NCBI GenBank assembly: GCA_965221845.1
Contig: OZ244919.1
Span: 1,860,001-1,924,000 of the forward strand
DNA from: JAJEFO01 sp965221845
Lineage (GTDB): Bacteria > Pseudomonadota > Alphaproteobacteria > Rhodobacterales > Rhodobacteraceae
Length of the DNA: 64,000 nt
Direction: 5' to 3'
Shown: positions 25,421 to 34,622 of the stretch, piece after piece
Numbering within the stretch: position 1 is the stretch's first letter
How the letters are laid out: each line of letters begins with the position of its first letter
Notes under the pieces: generated by a model
Told to the model about the DNA's origin: nothing
What the model saw: only the letters and a program-made list of their open reading frames with translations
Databases searched by the model: none
Program-made: the position numbers and the translations under genes

Positions 25421-26695
25421 TCATGTTGGCGAAAGGCGTCTTTCCGTGAGGCCGCAGAAGCGGGCGGCAAAGAGAGCGTAGGCCCGGACGGCGGCGAGGT
25501 ATTCGTCGATCCGCATGCGCTCCTCGAAGGTGTGGGCCACGGCGATGTCGCCCGGTGCGCAATAGACGGCGGGGCAGCCTATCTCGTTGACCAGGAACGG
25601 CAGCTCCGACCAGTAGGGCGCGCCGCCGATCCTGCCGGCATCCGGGCGCGCCTGCCTGACGCAGGTCTGCAGCAGGAGGGCGGCGGGCGTGTCCCGGGCT
25701 ATTTCCACGGGCGTCCCGCCCTTGTCGTGGTCCCGCCCTGCCGGATATCCGATGGATACGGAAATTCCGTCGGCCAGCCCGGCGGCCGCCACCGCTGCCT
25801 CGAAGGCGGACACGGCTTCGTCCATGTCCTCGCCAGGGCGAAGCTTGCGGATCAGCGACAGCCTGCATGCGCCCGGAACGGCGATGAGGCCTCCGCCCTC
25901 GATGCCTGTCACGAGGATGGACGAAGGTCCCAGCAGGTCATGCGACGGCCCGTCGGCCAGCTCGGCCTCATGCGCCCAGATCCGCGACAGAAGCTCATGG
26001 GTCGCCTTCAGCGCGTCGACGCCGCGCCGAGGCGTTCCGAAATAGGCCGACTTCCCGGCAACGGTCACGTCGGCGATGAAGAATCCGATCTGGGCCGCGT
26101 AGACGTCCAGGCCGGTCGGCTCGACATAGACGGCGAAGTCGGGCCTGGCGACCTGACCGGCTGCGACGCGCCGGACGAGATCCTTCATGCCGGCGCTGAC
26201 GCCGGTGCCCGGCTCGCCGCTCTCCTCGTCTCCGACGAAGGCAAGCGTGATCCCTCCTGCCAGCTCATGGCCGGCTTTCCGCAGCAGCCGGAGGCCCGCG
26301 ATGGCGGCGCAGATCCCGCCCTTCAGGTCGCTGGCCCCGCGTGCCCAGATCTGGCCGTCCCTCTCCACGCCCGCGAAAGGGTCGGCGCGCGGATCGTCCT
26401 GCCAATGCTCCTTCCAGCCCCGCGCATGGACCACGTCAGAATGACCCACGATCATCAGGTTCGAGCCGGATTCGCCGCCGGAAGGGCGGGCGCCCCAGAC
26501 ATTCTCCCGGCCGCCGAGGAATTCGCCGCGCCCCGTGTCGAGGCCGAGATCCTGGAGCCGCGCCTCGAGAAACCGCGCGAACGGCGTCTCGTTTCCCGTC
26601 ACGCTTTCAAACGCGAGGGAGTCGCGCAGAAGCCCGATGTCGGCCTTCGCGTCCTGCGCCCGGGCGAGATCGAGGCCGAGCCCGGCGGCGCTCAT
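25421..26695 (-). CDS. M20-family amidohydrolase (ArgE/DapE-like)
   Basis: A 424-residue zinc-dependent deacylase or peptidase. Metal ligands: 'IVGHSDVVHARGW' (HxD), 'ARGASDLKGGICAAIAGL' (Asp), 'VGDEESGEPGTGVSAGM' (Glu-Glu), 'DFAVYVEPTGLDVYAAQIGF' (Glu), and a late His in 'AVAHTFEERMRIDEYL'. A dimerisation domain occupies about residues 190-310. It starts with an ATGA overlap on the ROK gene. In an amino-sugar or conjugate operon it most probably removes an acyl or aminoacyl group after import. ArgE-type arginine synthesis is unlikely from context. Confidence 0.85.
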   Translation of the reverse strand: MSAAGLGLDLARAQDAKADIGLLRDSLAFESVTGNETPFARFLEARLQDLGLDTGRGEFLGGRENVWGARPSGGESGSNLMIVGHSDVVHARGWKEHWQDDPRADPFAGVERDGQIWARGASDLKGGICAAIAGLRLLRKAGHELAGGITLAFVGDEESGEPGTGVSAGMKDLVRRVAAGQVARPDFAVYVEPTGLDVYAAQIGFFIADVTVAGKSAYFGTPRRGVDALKATHELLSRIWAHEAELADGPSHDLLGPSSILVTGIEGGGLIAVPGACRLSLIRKLRPGEDMDEAVSAFEAAVAAAGLADGISVSIGYPAGRDHDKGGTPVEIARDTPAALLLQTCVRQARPDAGRIGGAPYWSELPFLVNEIGCPAVYCAPGDIAVAHTFEERMRIDEYLAAVRAYALFAARFCGLTERRLSPT

Positions 26696-27906
26696 GTCGC
26701 CAGCGCCCTGAAATTCTCGATGGCGGGAGGCGGGACGGCGATCGCGGCACCCTTCTGGCCCTCCGCGAAGACCGAGAGGTGCAGGCGCGACAGCGCGACG
26801 GACGCGCCGCCTGCGAGCGTGGCATGATCGCCAAGCCGCGACTTCCCGATCTCCACCGCGCGCGGATAGCACTCGGACACGAACCCGACGATCCGGTCCA
26901 GGATCTCGTCGCGCGATCCGATCGAGCCGCCGATGACGACCACGGAAGGATCGGCGACCGCCAGGATGGCCGTCACCGCCCGCGCAATCTGCCGCGCGAC
27001 CCTGTCGAGCGTCTCCTTGGCGGCGGCGTCCCCCCGGCCTGCGGCGTCGAACACGCCGGGCACGTCCGCCACGCGATTCGAAAGCGACCGGTAGAGATCG
27101 ACGATCGCGCCACCCGCCGCCGCCCGTTCCAGCGCGCCGGCCTTCAGGCTTTCGGCCTCGAACGGATCCGCGCCGAAGGGAAGGAATCCGATCTCCCCGG
27201 CCGCGCCGAAGCTTCCGCGCAGCAGGTTCCCGGCGACGACGATTCCTGCGCCGATGCCTGTGCCGATCGAGATGAAGGCCAGGCTGTCGTCTTCGCCACG
27301 GTTTCCCAGCCAGTGCTCTCCCAGCGCCGCCAGGTTGACGTCGTTCTCGACAAGCACCTCGAAGCCCAGGCGCTCCCCGAGCGCGCCGGCGAGATCGATC
27401 CGGTCGATTCCCGCAATGTTCGGCGCCAGCAGAATCCCGCCGCTCCCGGGATCGGGAACGCCGGGCACGCCGACCACCGCGATGTGCAGATCCCCGATGG
27501 AGCCCGCATGGCCCGCAACCGTCCGGTGCACCATGCGGGCAATCTGCTCCACGACGTTCATGCCGCCGGCGCGCTCGGTGGGCTCGACACGCTCCGCCAG
27601 AACGATTCCGGTCAGGTCGCAAAGGGCGACCCGGACCTTGGTGCCGCCAAGGTCGACGCTGGCGACCGTCGCGGCCGAGGGAGAGATCTCGTAGACGACC
27701 GCTCGCCGGCCCACGTGTCCCTCGGTCCGTCCGACGGCGCGCACCCAGCCTTCGGATTCGAGATCCGCGACGATTTCGGAGACCGTCTGCTTCGAAAGCC
27801 CGGCGATCTTCGCGACGCTTGCCCGGGAGACGGGCCCAAAGCTGGCGATCGCCTGGATCACGGCGCTCTGGGACATTCGCCTGGAAATCACGGACTGGCC
27901 GGCCAC
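26692..27906 (-). CDS. ROK-family transcriptional regulator (NagC/XylR type)
   Basis: A 404-residue regulator: N-terminal winged helix ('VSRASVAKIAGLSKQTVSEI', 'VADLESEGWVRAVGR') followed by a ROK sugar-kinase-like domain with 'VASVDLGGTKVRVALCDLTG', 'VLVENDVNLAALGEHWLGN' and 'ISIGTGIGAGIVVAGNLLRG'. The usual ROK zinc motif CxCGxxGC is replaced by 'GFLPFGADPF', so zinc is probably absent. The start is GTG 27906; ATG 27876 is an alternative. It heads the operon and a perfect inverted repeat lies just upstream, which suits autoregulation with a sugar inducer. Confidence 0.88.
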   Translation of the reverse strand: MAGQSVISRRMSQSAVIQAIASFGPVSRASVAKIAGLSKQTVSEIVADLESEGWVRAVGRTEGHVGRRAVVYEISPSAATVASVDLGGTKVRVALCDLTGIVLAERVEPTERAGGMNVVEQIARMVHRTVAGHAGSIGDLHIAVVGVPGVPDPGSGGILLAPNIAGIDRIDLAGALGERLGFEVLVENDVNLAALGEHWLGNRGEDDSLAFISIGTGIGAGIVVAGNLLRGSFGAAGEIGFLPFGADPFEAESLKAGALERAAAGGAIVDLYRSLSNRVADVPGVFDAAGRGDAAAKETLDRVARQIARAVTAILAVADPSVVVIGGSIGSRDEILDRIVGFVSECYPRAVEIGKSRLGDHATLAGGASVALSRLHLSVFAEGQKGAAIAVPPPAIENFRALAT

Positions 27907-27919
27907 GATCTTCTCATTA

Positions 27920-27938
27920 GTTCGTTCTATTGACGAAC
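27920..27938 (-). promoter_or_regulatory. Candidate operator of the ROK-led operon
   Basis: GTTCGT-N7-ACGAAC, a perfect six-base inverted repeat, 14 bases upstream of the ROK start codon in an otherwise AT-richer promoter segment. The position fits an autorepressor site. Confidence 0.55.
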
Positions 27939-28067
27939 AAACAGGGCCCCGTGCCGGGAGTCAACCGGTCCCTTCCAGGGCAGGGCGATTTTATTGTCCG
28001 TCCAGTGACCGGCGCGCCGTGATTCCGGGGCCGGCGATTCCGTTCCTGACGTGGCAGCGTGCCGGCC

Positions 28068-28506
28068 ATGGCGGCTCTTCCGACGCCGGAGTCGTCCGTC
28101 GACCTGCGCGCGGTCACGGTGCGCCCGACCCGCGGCGGGCACCGGCTCCGGGACCGCCTGGCCGCGGAGCGCCGCTGCCTGCGGTTCCACGGCATCGTCG
28201 GCAAGGGCCTGCTGCCCGGGCCGCGCTGCACCGGGGGGACCCGGCCGGCAGCCGGGCGCGTCCAGGCCGGCCGCGCGGGACCGCTGGACCGGGTGGTCGC
28301 CGGACCGGCGGTCCCGGCGCCTGCACCCGGCCTCAGCAACGCCCGCTTCGTCATCCCGCGCCCCGGCGGGTGCCGGGCCCGGCGTCCCGCGTGCCGGGCC
28401 CGGCCTGCGCCGGCTGTCCGCCGACGTCGAGGCCGCGCACGGCTGCCCCGGCCCTGCTTGCGGAGACGTTCGTCGACGTCCCGCGGTTCACGGGCGCCGG
28501 CTGACG
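28068..28506 (+). pseudogene. DUF4338 (DruA-like) relic
   Basis: Pieces of a DUF4338 protein appear in three frames: 'LRAVTVRPTRGGHRLRDRLA' and 'RRCLRFHGIVGKGLLPGPRC' in one, 'RDRWTGWSPDRRSRRLHPAS' in a second, and 'LLAETFVDVPRFTGAG' in a third. Intact DUF4338 proteins read LRPVTVRP..., H(Y/L)LGFR.LVG, W.GWS...R...L.L, and LAETFVDP.RF.G. DUF4338 occurs in DruA of the Druantia defence system and beside some ISAs1 transposases. The next relic is ISAs1, so the mobile-element version is more likely. Multiple indels show long-term decay. Confidence 0.55.
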
Positions 28507-28606
28507 CGCGTCGAACCGGCGCTCGCCGGGGCTGACGCGCGGCTTCGCGCGCGGGTCCGGCGGCGCCGCGCGCTTCCGCCGTCACGGCCGGCCCGGGGAG
28601 ATCTTC

Positions 28607-29777
28607 ATGCACGGACTCGCCGACGACGCCCGCGAGGCGACGGGCCGGGATCCCGGACGCGTGGAACGCGCGGCGGCACGGCGACGCGGCGCCCCGCTGT
28701 TCGAAGGCCTGGGCGAGGCGCCCGGGTGCCGCAAGGCCCGGGGCAGGCGCCATCCGCCCGGGACCGTGCCGGCGGTCGCCGTCGCGGCCCGGCTCGCCGG
28801 CTGCCGCGGCGTCACCGCCTTCGCCCGGTTCGCCGCCCCGCTCCCGCAGGAGCGGCCCGAGGCGGCGGGAGCGTTCTTCGGCCCGGGCAGGCAGCGCCAC
28901 GCCGCCCCCGCGACCGCCACCTTCCACGACATCCTCGCCGGCCTGCCGCCCGACGCGCCGGACGAGGCCGTCGGCCGCCGGACCGCCCGGGACGGGCCGG
29001 CGCCGGCACGCCGCCCGCCATGGACGGCAAGGACGTCCGCGGCGCCTCGCGGCAGACCGGGGACGGGCGGCGGATGACGGTCGCGGCGGCCGGGGACAGG
29101 AGCAACGGGATCCCCGCGGTCCGGGAACTCTCCGGCGGCCTCGACGTCACGGGCCGCGCCGTCGCCATGGACGCGATGCACGCCCGGCACGCGGCCGCGC
29201 GCCGCCTCCCCGGACGCCGTGCCGGCCATGTCGTCGCCGCGGCCAGGGACAGCCGGGCGACCGTCCGCGACGGTCCCGGGGCGACCGGCTTCACCGGCGC
29301 GCCCTGGCACGAGACCGCCGCCAGGGGCCACGGACGCCCCGGGCGCCGCCGCTGCGCGGCGGTCGATCTGTCCGGGGCTCAACGGGACGGCCGGTCCGCC
29401 CTTCACGGGCGCCGCCAGGCCATCCGCGCCGGGCGCGGGCGCGAGGTCCCCAGGACCGGCGGGCGCAGCCGCGAGGCGGCCTGGCGCCCGCCTCGCCCGG
29501 CCCGGGACGCGCCGGGCCGGAGGCGCCTCCCGGGCCGGTGCGCAGCCGCCGGACCATGGAGGGCCGCGTGCACTGCGTGCGCGACCTCACCTGCGACGGG
29601 GACCGCTGCCGGGCGCACGTCCGCAACCTGCCGCGCAGCCTCGCCTGCCTGACCGGCGCCGCCATCGCCGTCGTGCGATGCGACGGCCGCTTCGGCTGCA
29701 TGCCCGAGGCCGGCCGGCACCGGCCCGCCCGCGCCCGGGAGGCCCTCGACCTGGTCCCGGGCCCGCCCGGCACATGA
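28607..29777 (+). pseudogene. ISAs1-family transposase relic
   Basis: Segments match ISAs1 DDE transposases in order: 'AVAARLAGCRGVTAFARFAA', 'PPAMDGKDVRGASRQTGDGR', 'IPAVRELSGGLDVTGRAVAM', 'DAMHARHAAARRL', then 'RVHCVRDLTCDGDRCRAHVR' and 'NLPRSLACLTGAAIAVVRCD' to the stop at 29777. They lie in at least two frames. Compared with the family, W, Y, I, K and N positions are often replaced by R, G, P or A, consistent with GC-ward mutation after loss of function. It follows the DUF4338 relic on the same strand. Confidence 0.65.
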
Positions 29778-30139
29778 TCCTCCGGTCCCGGCCGCGTGAA
29801 GGGCGCGCGGAACGCGCCGCCAGACGGCGCGGGGGCACAGGCGTGCCCGAAACCCCGAAAACCGCCCCGGCAGACCCCGGCACCGCCAGGGCCGGCCACG
29901 CCCGCCTGCCGTCACGTCAGGCGCCGGACCCGAAAATGAAATGGTCCTGCGGTCCCTTCGGCAGGCCAGGCGCTCATGACCGGACCGCTCACCCGGCATC
30001 GGCATGCAAGTCCCCGAAGCCGCCATCGGCTGCTTGGCAGGAAGGAGGCTTGCGCCGCAGACAGACAGCCAAAGTGGCCCGCGCCGCCTTCCCCTGAAGC
30101 GGAAGAGCGGGTAATGGGCCTGAAGCACGGAACCGCGCC
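29778..30139. other. Non-coding stretch upstream of aroC
   Basis: No supported gene. The left half is GC-rich relic-like sequence, the right half has ordinary composition and must contain the aroC promoter. No clear ribosome-binding site other than the weak purine stretch before ATG 30140 is visible. Confidence 0.5.
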
Positions 30140-31240
30140 ATGAGCTTCAACACCTACGGACATCTCTTCCGGGTCGCGACCTGGGGCGAAAGCCACGGGC
30201 CCGCTCTCGGCGCGACGGTCGACGGCTGCCCGCCCGGCATCCCGCTCGCGCCTGCGGGGATCCAGACCTGGCTCGACAGGCGCAGGCCGGGCCAGAGCCG
30301 CCACACCTCGCAGCGGCGCGAGGCGGACAAGGTCGAGATCCTGTCCGGCACCTTCGAGGGCAGGACCACGGGCACGCCGATCCAGCTCATGATCCGGAAC
30401 GCCGACCAGCGGCCGAAGGACTACGGGGACATTGCCGAAAGGTTCCGCCCTGGCCACGCCGACATCACCTACTGGCAGAAATACGGCATCCGGGACCACA
30501 GGGGCGGCGGACGCTCTTCCGCCCGCGAGACGGCCGCGCGCGTCGCTGCGGGCGGCGTCGCGCGCGCCGCGCTCGCACGGCTCGTTCCCGACCTCCGGGT
30601 CACCGGCTACATGGTCGCGATGGGCGGGAGGGACATCGACCGCGGCCGCTTCGACTGGGCGGAGATCGACCGCAACCCGTTCTGGACGCCCGACGCGAAG
30701 TCCGCCGAGGACTGGGCGCCCTATCTCGACGGCATCCGCAAGTCCGGCTCCTCGGTCGGCGCGGTCATCGAGGTGACGGTGCGGGGATGCCCGCCGGGGC
30801 TCGGCGCACCCCTCTACGGGAAGCTCGACACGGACCTTGCAGCGGCGATGATGAGCATAAACGCCGTGAAGGGCGTGGAAATCGGCGCGGGCATGGCGGC
30901 CGCACGGCTTGCCGGCGAGGACAACGCCGACGAGATGTCCATGGGACAGGACGGTCCCGTGTACGGCTCGAACCATGCCGGCGGCATCCTCGGCGGGATC
31001 TCCACCGGCCAGGACATCGTGGTCCGGTTCGCGGTCAAGCCGACCTCGTCGATCCTGAAGCCTCGAAGGACCGTGACCAGGGACGGGGTCGCGACCGAGA
31101 TCGTGACCAAGGGCCGGCACGACCCCTGCGTCGGCATCCGCGCGGTGCCCGTGGCCGAGGCCATGGCGGCAAGCGTCGTCCTCGACCACTTCCTCCTGGA
31201 CCGCGCGCAGACCGGTGGCGCACGCGGACGGATCGGCTGA
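30140..31240 (+). CDS. aroC: Chorismate synthase
   Basis: Makes chorismate from EPSP with reduced FMN, last step of the shikimate pathway. The 366-residue protein begins MSFNTYGHLFRVATWGESHG, with signature 'GESHGPALGATVDGCPPG', 'YGIRDHRGGGRSSARETAAR' and 'GSNHAGGILGGISTGQDIVV'. Length and all three PROSITE-type signatures are intact. It converges with rnhB. Confidence 0.97.
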   Translation: MSFNTYGHLFRVATWGESHGPALGATVDGCPPGIPLAPAGIQTWLDRRRPGQSRHTSQRREADKVEILSGTFEGRTTGTPIQLMIRNADQRPKDYGDIAERFRPGHADITYWQKYGIRDHRGGGRSSARETAARVAAGGVARAALARLVPDLRVTGYMVAMGGRDIDRGRFDWAEIDRNPFWTPDAKSAEDWAPYLDGIRKSGSSVGAVIEVTVRGCPPGLGAPLYGKLDTDLAAAMMSINAVKGVEIGAGMAAARLAGEDNADEMSMGQDGPVYGSNHAGGILGGISTGQDIVVRFAVKPTSSILKPRRTVTRDGVATEIVTKGRHDPCVGIRAVPVAEAMAASVVLDHFLLDRAQTGGARGRIG

Positions 31241-31333
31241 CGGCGGGAAGGCCGCGGCTCGCGTCCCGGCGCCTTCGCGGGAGCGCCCGGCACGTGCCGT
31301 GGCCTCTCGGCATGCGCCAGGGCCGGCCTGCCG

Positions 31334-31921
31334 TCAGAGCAGTTCCCGGACGGTCCTGAACGATCTCCTGTGATGCCGGGTGACCCCGAGGTCCGCGAGC
31401 GCCTTGCGATGGGCCTTCGTGGGGTATCCGGCGTTTCGTGCCCAGCCGTAGCCGGGAAACTCCCGCGCCAGGCCCTCCATGATCCGGTCGCGGGTCACCT
31501 TGGCGATGACTGACGCCGCCGCAACGGACAGGCTCCGGGCATCTCCCTTCACCAGCGCCGTCGCATCGCAGCCAAGGGAACCGGGCACCACGTTGCCGTC
31601 GACCAAGACGTGGCACGGCTTGCCATGCAAGCCTGCCACGGCACGCTCCATGGCGAGAAGCGACGCGTGAAGGATGTTCAGCCTGTCGATTTCCTCGACC
31701 GAGGCGTGCGCCACCGAAACCCTGGCGCCGGCCATGATCTCCGCAAGAAGCCGTTCGCGCGCGTTCCGCCCAAGCCTCTTCGAGTCGTTGACCCCGGCAG
31801 GAAGGGCGCTGGCGTCAAGCACGACCGCCGCGGCGGTCACGGGGCCCGCCAGGGGGCCCCGTCCCGCCTCGTCGACTCCGGCAACCACCCGGGCGCCACG
31901 CGCACGAAGCATCCTTTCCAC
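31334..31921 (-). CDS. rnhB: Ribonuclease HII
   Basis: Cleaves RNA in RNA/DNA hybrids and removes misincorporated ribonucleotides. The 195-residue protein has catalytic 'VAGVDEAGRGPLAGPVTAAA' (D, E), 'VLVDGNVVPG' (Asp) and 'SLSVAAASVIAKVTRDRIM' (Asp), ending 'GYPTKAHRKALADLGVTRHH'. Normal length for the family. Confidence 0.95.
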   Translation of the reverse strand: MERMLRARGARVVAGVDEAGRGPLAGPVTAAAVVLDASALPAGVNDSKRLGRNARERLLAEIMAGARVSVAHASVEEIDRLNILHASLLAMERAVAGLHGKPCHVLVDGNVVPGSLGCDATALVKGDARSLSVAAASVIAKVTRDRIMEGLAREFPGYGWARNAGYPTKAHRKALADLGVTRHHRRSFRTVRELL

Positions 31922-32000
31922 GGAGTAGTCCGGCGCCGGCGGCGGGCCTTCGGGAACGGGCGGGACGGCCGGCGCCGGGAGGGCGCGCCCGTCAGGACCT

Positions 32001-32282
32001 TCAGTCCTCGTTGATGTCGTGGTCGAAATGCTTCACCTGCCCAGCACGGATTCCCATGAGGCGGCGCACGAGCATCCACGCCAGGAGCGACGCGACGGCG
32101 AAGGTCAGCAAGAGAGCCGGCAGGGATCCGGCGAGGCCGGGGATGCCGGCCAGCAGGGCGATCCCGACCGCCGCCGCGCCGACGGCGAAGCCGAGCAGCA
32201 CCTGGACCGGCACAAGGACCTCAAGGATCGCCAGGACCAGCGCGCCGGCCATCCAGGCCCACCAAAGCGACCAGAACGTCAC
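32001..32282 (-). CDS. Short NfeD-family membrane protein
   Basis: A 93-residue protein with two or three hydrophobic segments (WWAWMAGALVLAILEVLVP; 'VLLGFAVGAAAVGIALLAGI'; 'LPALLLTFAVASLLAWMLV') and a short hydrophilic tail. It matches the small NfeD-like partner of SPFH proteins: ALVLAILE..P...LLGFA. Intact longer NfeD proteins have a C-terminal OB-fold, absent here. It overlaps the SPFH gene stop by four bases, so its translation depended on a gene now split by an IS; its expression may be reduced. Confidence 0.8.
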   Translation of the reverse strand: MTFWSLWWAWMAGALVLAILEVLVPVQVLLGFAVGAAAVGIALLAGIPGLAGSLPALLLTFAVASLLAWMLVRRLMGIRAGQVKHFDHDINED

Positions 32283-32778
32283 GGCGCCTTCCCTTTCAGC
32301 ATCCTGAAGGCGTCGCCGAAGGCCTCGATCGCGCTGGCCGGCACGATGATCGTGCTCGTTCCCTCGCCGCCGCCGAGAGCGTTCAGCGCTTCGACCTGCT
32401 TGAGGGCGACCTGGTACCGCGCGGCCTCCAGCCCGTTGTCCTGGATCGCCCGCGCGACGACGGCGGTCGCGTAGGCTTCCGCGTCCGCCTGGACGCGACG
32501 CGCCTTGGCCGCCTGCTCGGCCGCATAGAGATCCGCATCGGCCGCAAGCTCCACCGCACGTCTCTCGCCTTCCGCGAGCGTCACCTGGGCGCGGCGCTCC
32601 CGTTCGGCGTTCAGCTGCTGGAGCATGGCGTCACGGGTGGCCTGGTCAAGGTCGACATCCAGGATCTCGGCGCGGGTCACCTCGATTCCCCAGTTCACCA
32701 CGGCCTCTTCCACGCCGTCCTTTATGGTCGCGATCAGGGCCGCGCGGTTTGCCTGCACCTCGTCCAGCTCCATCTTTC

Positions 32779-34090
32779 CGCCGCTTCCACTCCGAAGTGC
32801 AACATCAGCCAGCGAGGGGCGAAGCCCGAGCGGCGGCGGTCCCTTCACCGGGAGGCGTAGCCAGTCTTCCGGGGCGGTGCAAGCCCTGCCGGGCGCTGTC
32901 CGCGGCCCGCCGGACGCAGGGAGGGCGGAGCCCGACCGGAGGACGGCGGGCCGCGGACAGCGCGCATCTCCCCTCGGAGCCGCCCCCGGCGGCCCCGGAA
33001 GGCCCCCTCAGGGCGGCTGCGCCCGGGTAGGAAGGCCTCGGACGGGGTGAGGTAGCCCAGCGCCTTCCTCGGACGTGCGTCCGTCCGGTCCTGGACGGCC
33101 TTCACGGCCTCGTCCGTCACCTTGCGGAAGTCCGTGCCCTTCGGGAACCACTCCCGCACCAGCCCGTTCACGTGCTCGTTCAGGCCGCGCTCCCAGGAGT
33201 GGCAATGCCGCGCGAAGAAGAACCCCGCGCCCAGCGCCTCGGCCACCCTGGCATGGCCCGCGAACTCCTTGCCGTTGTCCGCGGTGACCGTGTGCACGGG
33301 GAGGGACCCCAGCATGCCGGTCATGGCCGAGCCGACCGCGTCCGCCGTCTTCCTCTCGACCCTTTCGAGCAGCGTGTGCCTGGACGCCCTGTCCACCAGG
33401 GAGACAAGCGCGCCGCCGGTGCCCTTGCCGTTGATTCGTGTCCGCCTCCCGGTCGCCGACCCGTTCCTTCGCCTCCACGACGTCCGGGCGCTCGGAGATG
33501 TCCACCCGGCCCGGGATGCGGCCGCGGCCCGCGTGGGCCCCGCCCTTCCGGTTCGGCTTCCTGCCGCGGCGGCGGAGATGCCGCCAGAGACCGCCGCCGG
33601 CCTTCCGGTCGGCGTGGATGCGCTCGTAGATCCACTGACGCCCCGCCATCGGCTCGCCCTCCTTGCGGAGGCGCCCGCTGACCTGCTCGGGGCTCCAGCC
33701 CTCGGCCAGCCGCTCCTCCGCCATGCGCCACAGCTCCGGCGTCATCTTGCGCGCCACCGACGAGGCCGCGCTGCGGCGCCTGTCCGCCTTGCGCTGGGCT
33801 TGCTTGTGGCGGTAGCCGCGCCTGCCGGAGTTGCGCCGCACCTCGCGCCATACCGTCGTGCGGTCGCGGCCGAGCTGGCGGGCGATCGCCGGGCCGGAAA
33901 GCCCGCTTTTCCTCAGGGCGTGGATCTGGCAGCGTTCCGCATGAGGCCGGTGGCGATGGCCCTCGGGCATGACGGTCTCCTTCTCGCAACGAAGGAACTG
34001 TCGCCGCCGCCTGGCCGATTCGCAACATCATGTGTCGCCGAACGACCAGGAACACTGCATCAGGTGTTGCACTTCAGAGTGGAACGGGGG
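32779..34090 (-). mobile_element. IS30-family element, copy 1
   Basis: 1312 bp. Ends are CGCCGCTTCCACTCCGAAGT (left) and, as reverse complement of the right, CCCCCGTTCCACTCTGAAGT. The target duplication is TTC (32776-32778 and 34091-34093). One transposase gene, two frames. It interrupts the SPFH gene. It is slightly diverged from copies 2 and 3. Confidence 0.9.
33008..33970 (-). CDS. IS30-family transposase, copy 1 (two frames)
   Basis: DDE transposase. The N-terminal frame from ATG 33970 has the helix-turn-helix 'KSGLSGPAIARQLGRDRTTV' and 'WSPEQVSGRLRKEGEPMAGR', ending the shared frame at 'ERVGDREADT'. The catalytic core continues one base over: 'SLVDRASRHTLLERVERKTA', 'TVTADNGKEFAGH' (second Asp) and 'HSWERGLNEHVNGLVREWFP' (Glu). 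The shift at ACGAATCAAC is the same in all three copies. A second indel near the 3' end returns to the first frame. It differs from copies 2 and 3 at several codons, for example HRPHAERC for HLTYAERC near the N-terminus. Confidence 0.8.
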   Translation of the reverse strand: MPEGHRHRPHAERCQIHALRKSGLSGPAIARQLGRDRTTVWREVRRNSGRRGYRHKQAQRKADRRRSAASSVARKMTPELWRMAEERLAEGWSPEQVSGRLRKEGEPMAGRQWIYERIHADRKAGGGLWRHLRRRGRKPNRKGGAHAGRGRIPGRVDISERPDVVEAKERVGDREADTNQRQGHRRRACLPGGQGVQAHAARKGREEDGGRGRLGHDRHAGVPPRAHGHRGQRQGVRGPCQGGRGAGRGVLLRAALPLLGARPERARERAGAGVVPEGHGLPQGDGRGREGRPGPDGRTSEEGAGLPHPVRGLPTRAQPP

Positions 34091-34622
34091 TTCCTATTTC
34101 GGCGCGAACGATGCCCGCAACGGTCGTGGATATCGCGCCGTCCACGTCACGTATGCGGTACACCGTCCGCTCGGGCGCGACGATCCGGTAAAAGACGCTG
34201 GTCTCGACCTGCACCAGCACGTTGTCCGCCGTGATCGCGTCCTGGCTGGCATTGGGGAGCTGCCGCTCGAGGACCGAGATCCTGTGGCGGACCTTGTCGA
34301 GAAACGGCACGATCAGGTTGATGCCCGGGCCGAGGACCGTGCGCAGGCGCCCAAAGCGCTCGACCACATGCTTCTCGGACTGAGGCACGATCCGGATGCC
34401 GAGAAAGACGCACAGCAGCACGAATGCCGCCAGCAGAAGCGCCGTGAGCGCGCCTCCGGACAAGGAGACGGTTCCTGGAATGTCCATTTTCATGCCTGTC
34501 GCTTCGCTGCGTCGCCCCGAGGATACGCGGTTTGCGCGCTGACGTCCAATGACCAAAAGTGGCCCGGATTCCGTGTTCGGAAGCGAGGAATGACTGCTCC
34601 GCCTTTCATGTGCCCTCCGGCA

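Larger units (their letters stand above)
32279..34493 (-). pseudogene. SPFH/Band 7 (QmcA/stomatin-like) gene split by IS30 copy 1
   Basis: The N-terminal half runs from ATG 34493 (MKMDIPGTVSLSGGALTALL, a transmembrane segment 'LLLAAFVLLCVFLGIRIV', then 'SEKHVVERFGRLRTVLGPGI') to 'VAGIVRAEIG'. The C-terminal half resumes after the element at 'KMELDEVQANRAALIATIKD' and ends at 32279 with 'AIEAFGDAFRMLKGKAP'. Deleting 32779-34093 (element plus one TTC copy) rejoins a 299-residue frame, the normal size of QmcA. SPFH proteins form membrane microdomain scaffolds with NfeD partners. The host frame is otherwise clean, so the insertion is recent. Confidence 0.9.

Noticed and set aside
28068..28506. 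DUF4338 relic as part of a Druantia defence system
   Set aside because: No DruB-DruE-like genes nearby, and the next relic is an ISAs1 transposase, so a mobile-element origin is simpler.
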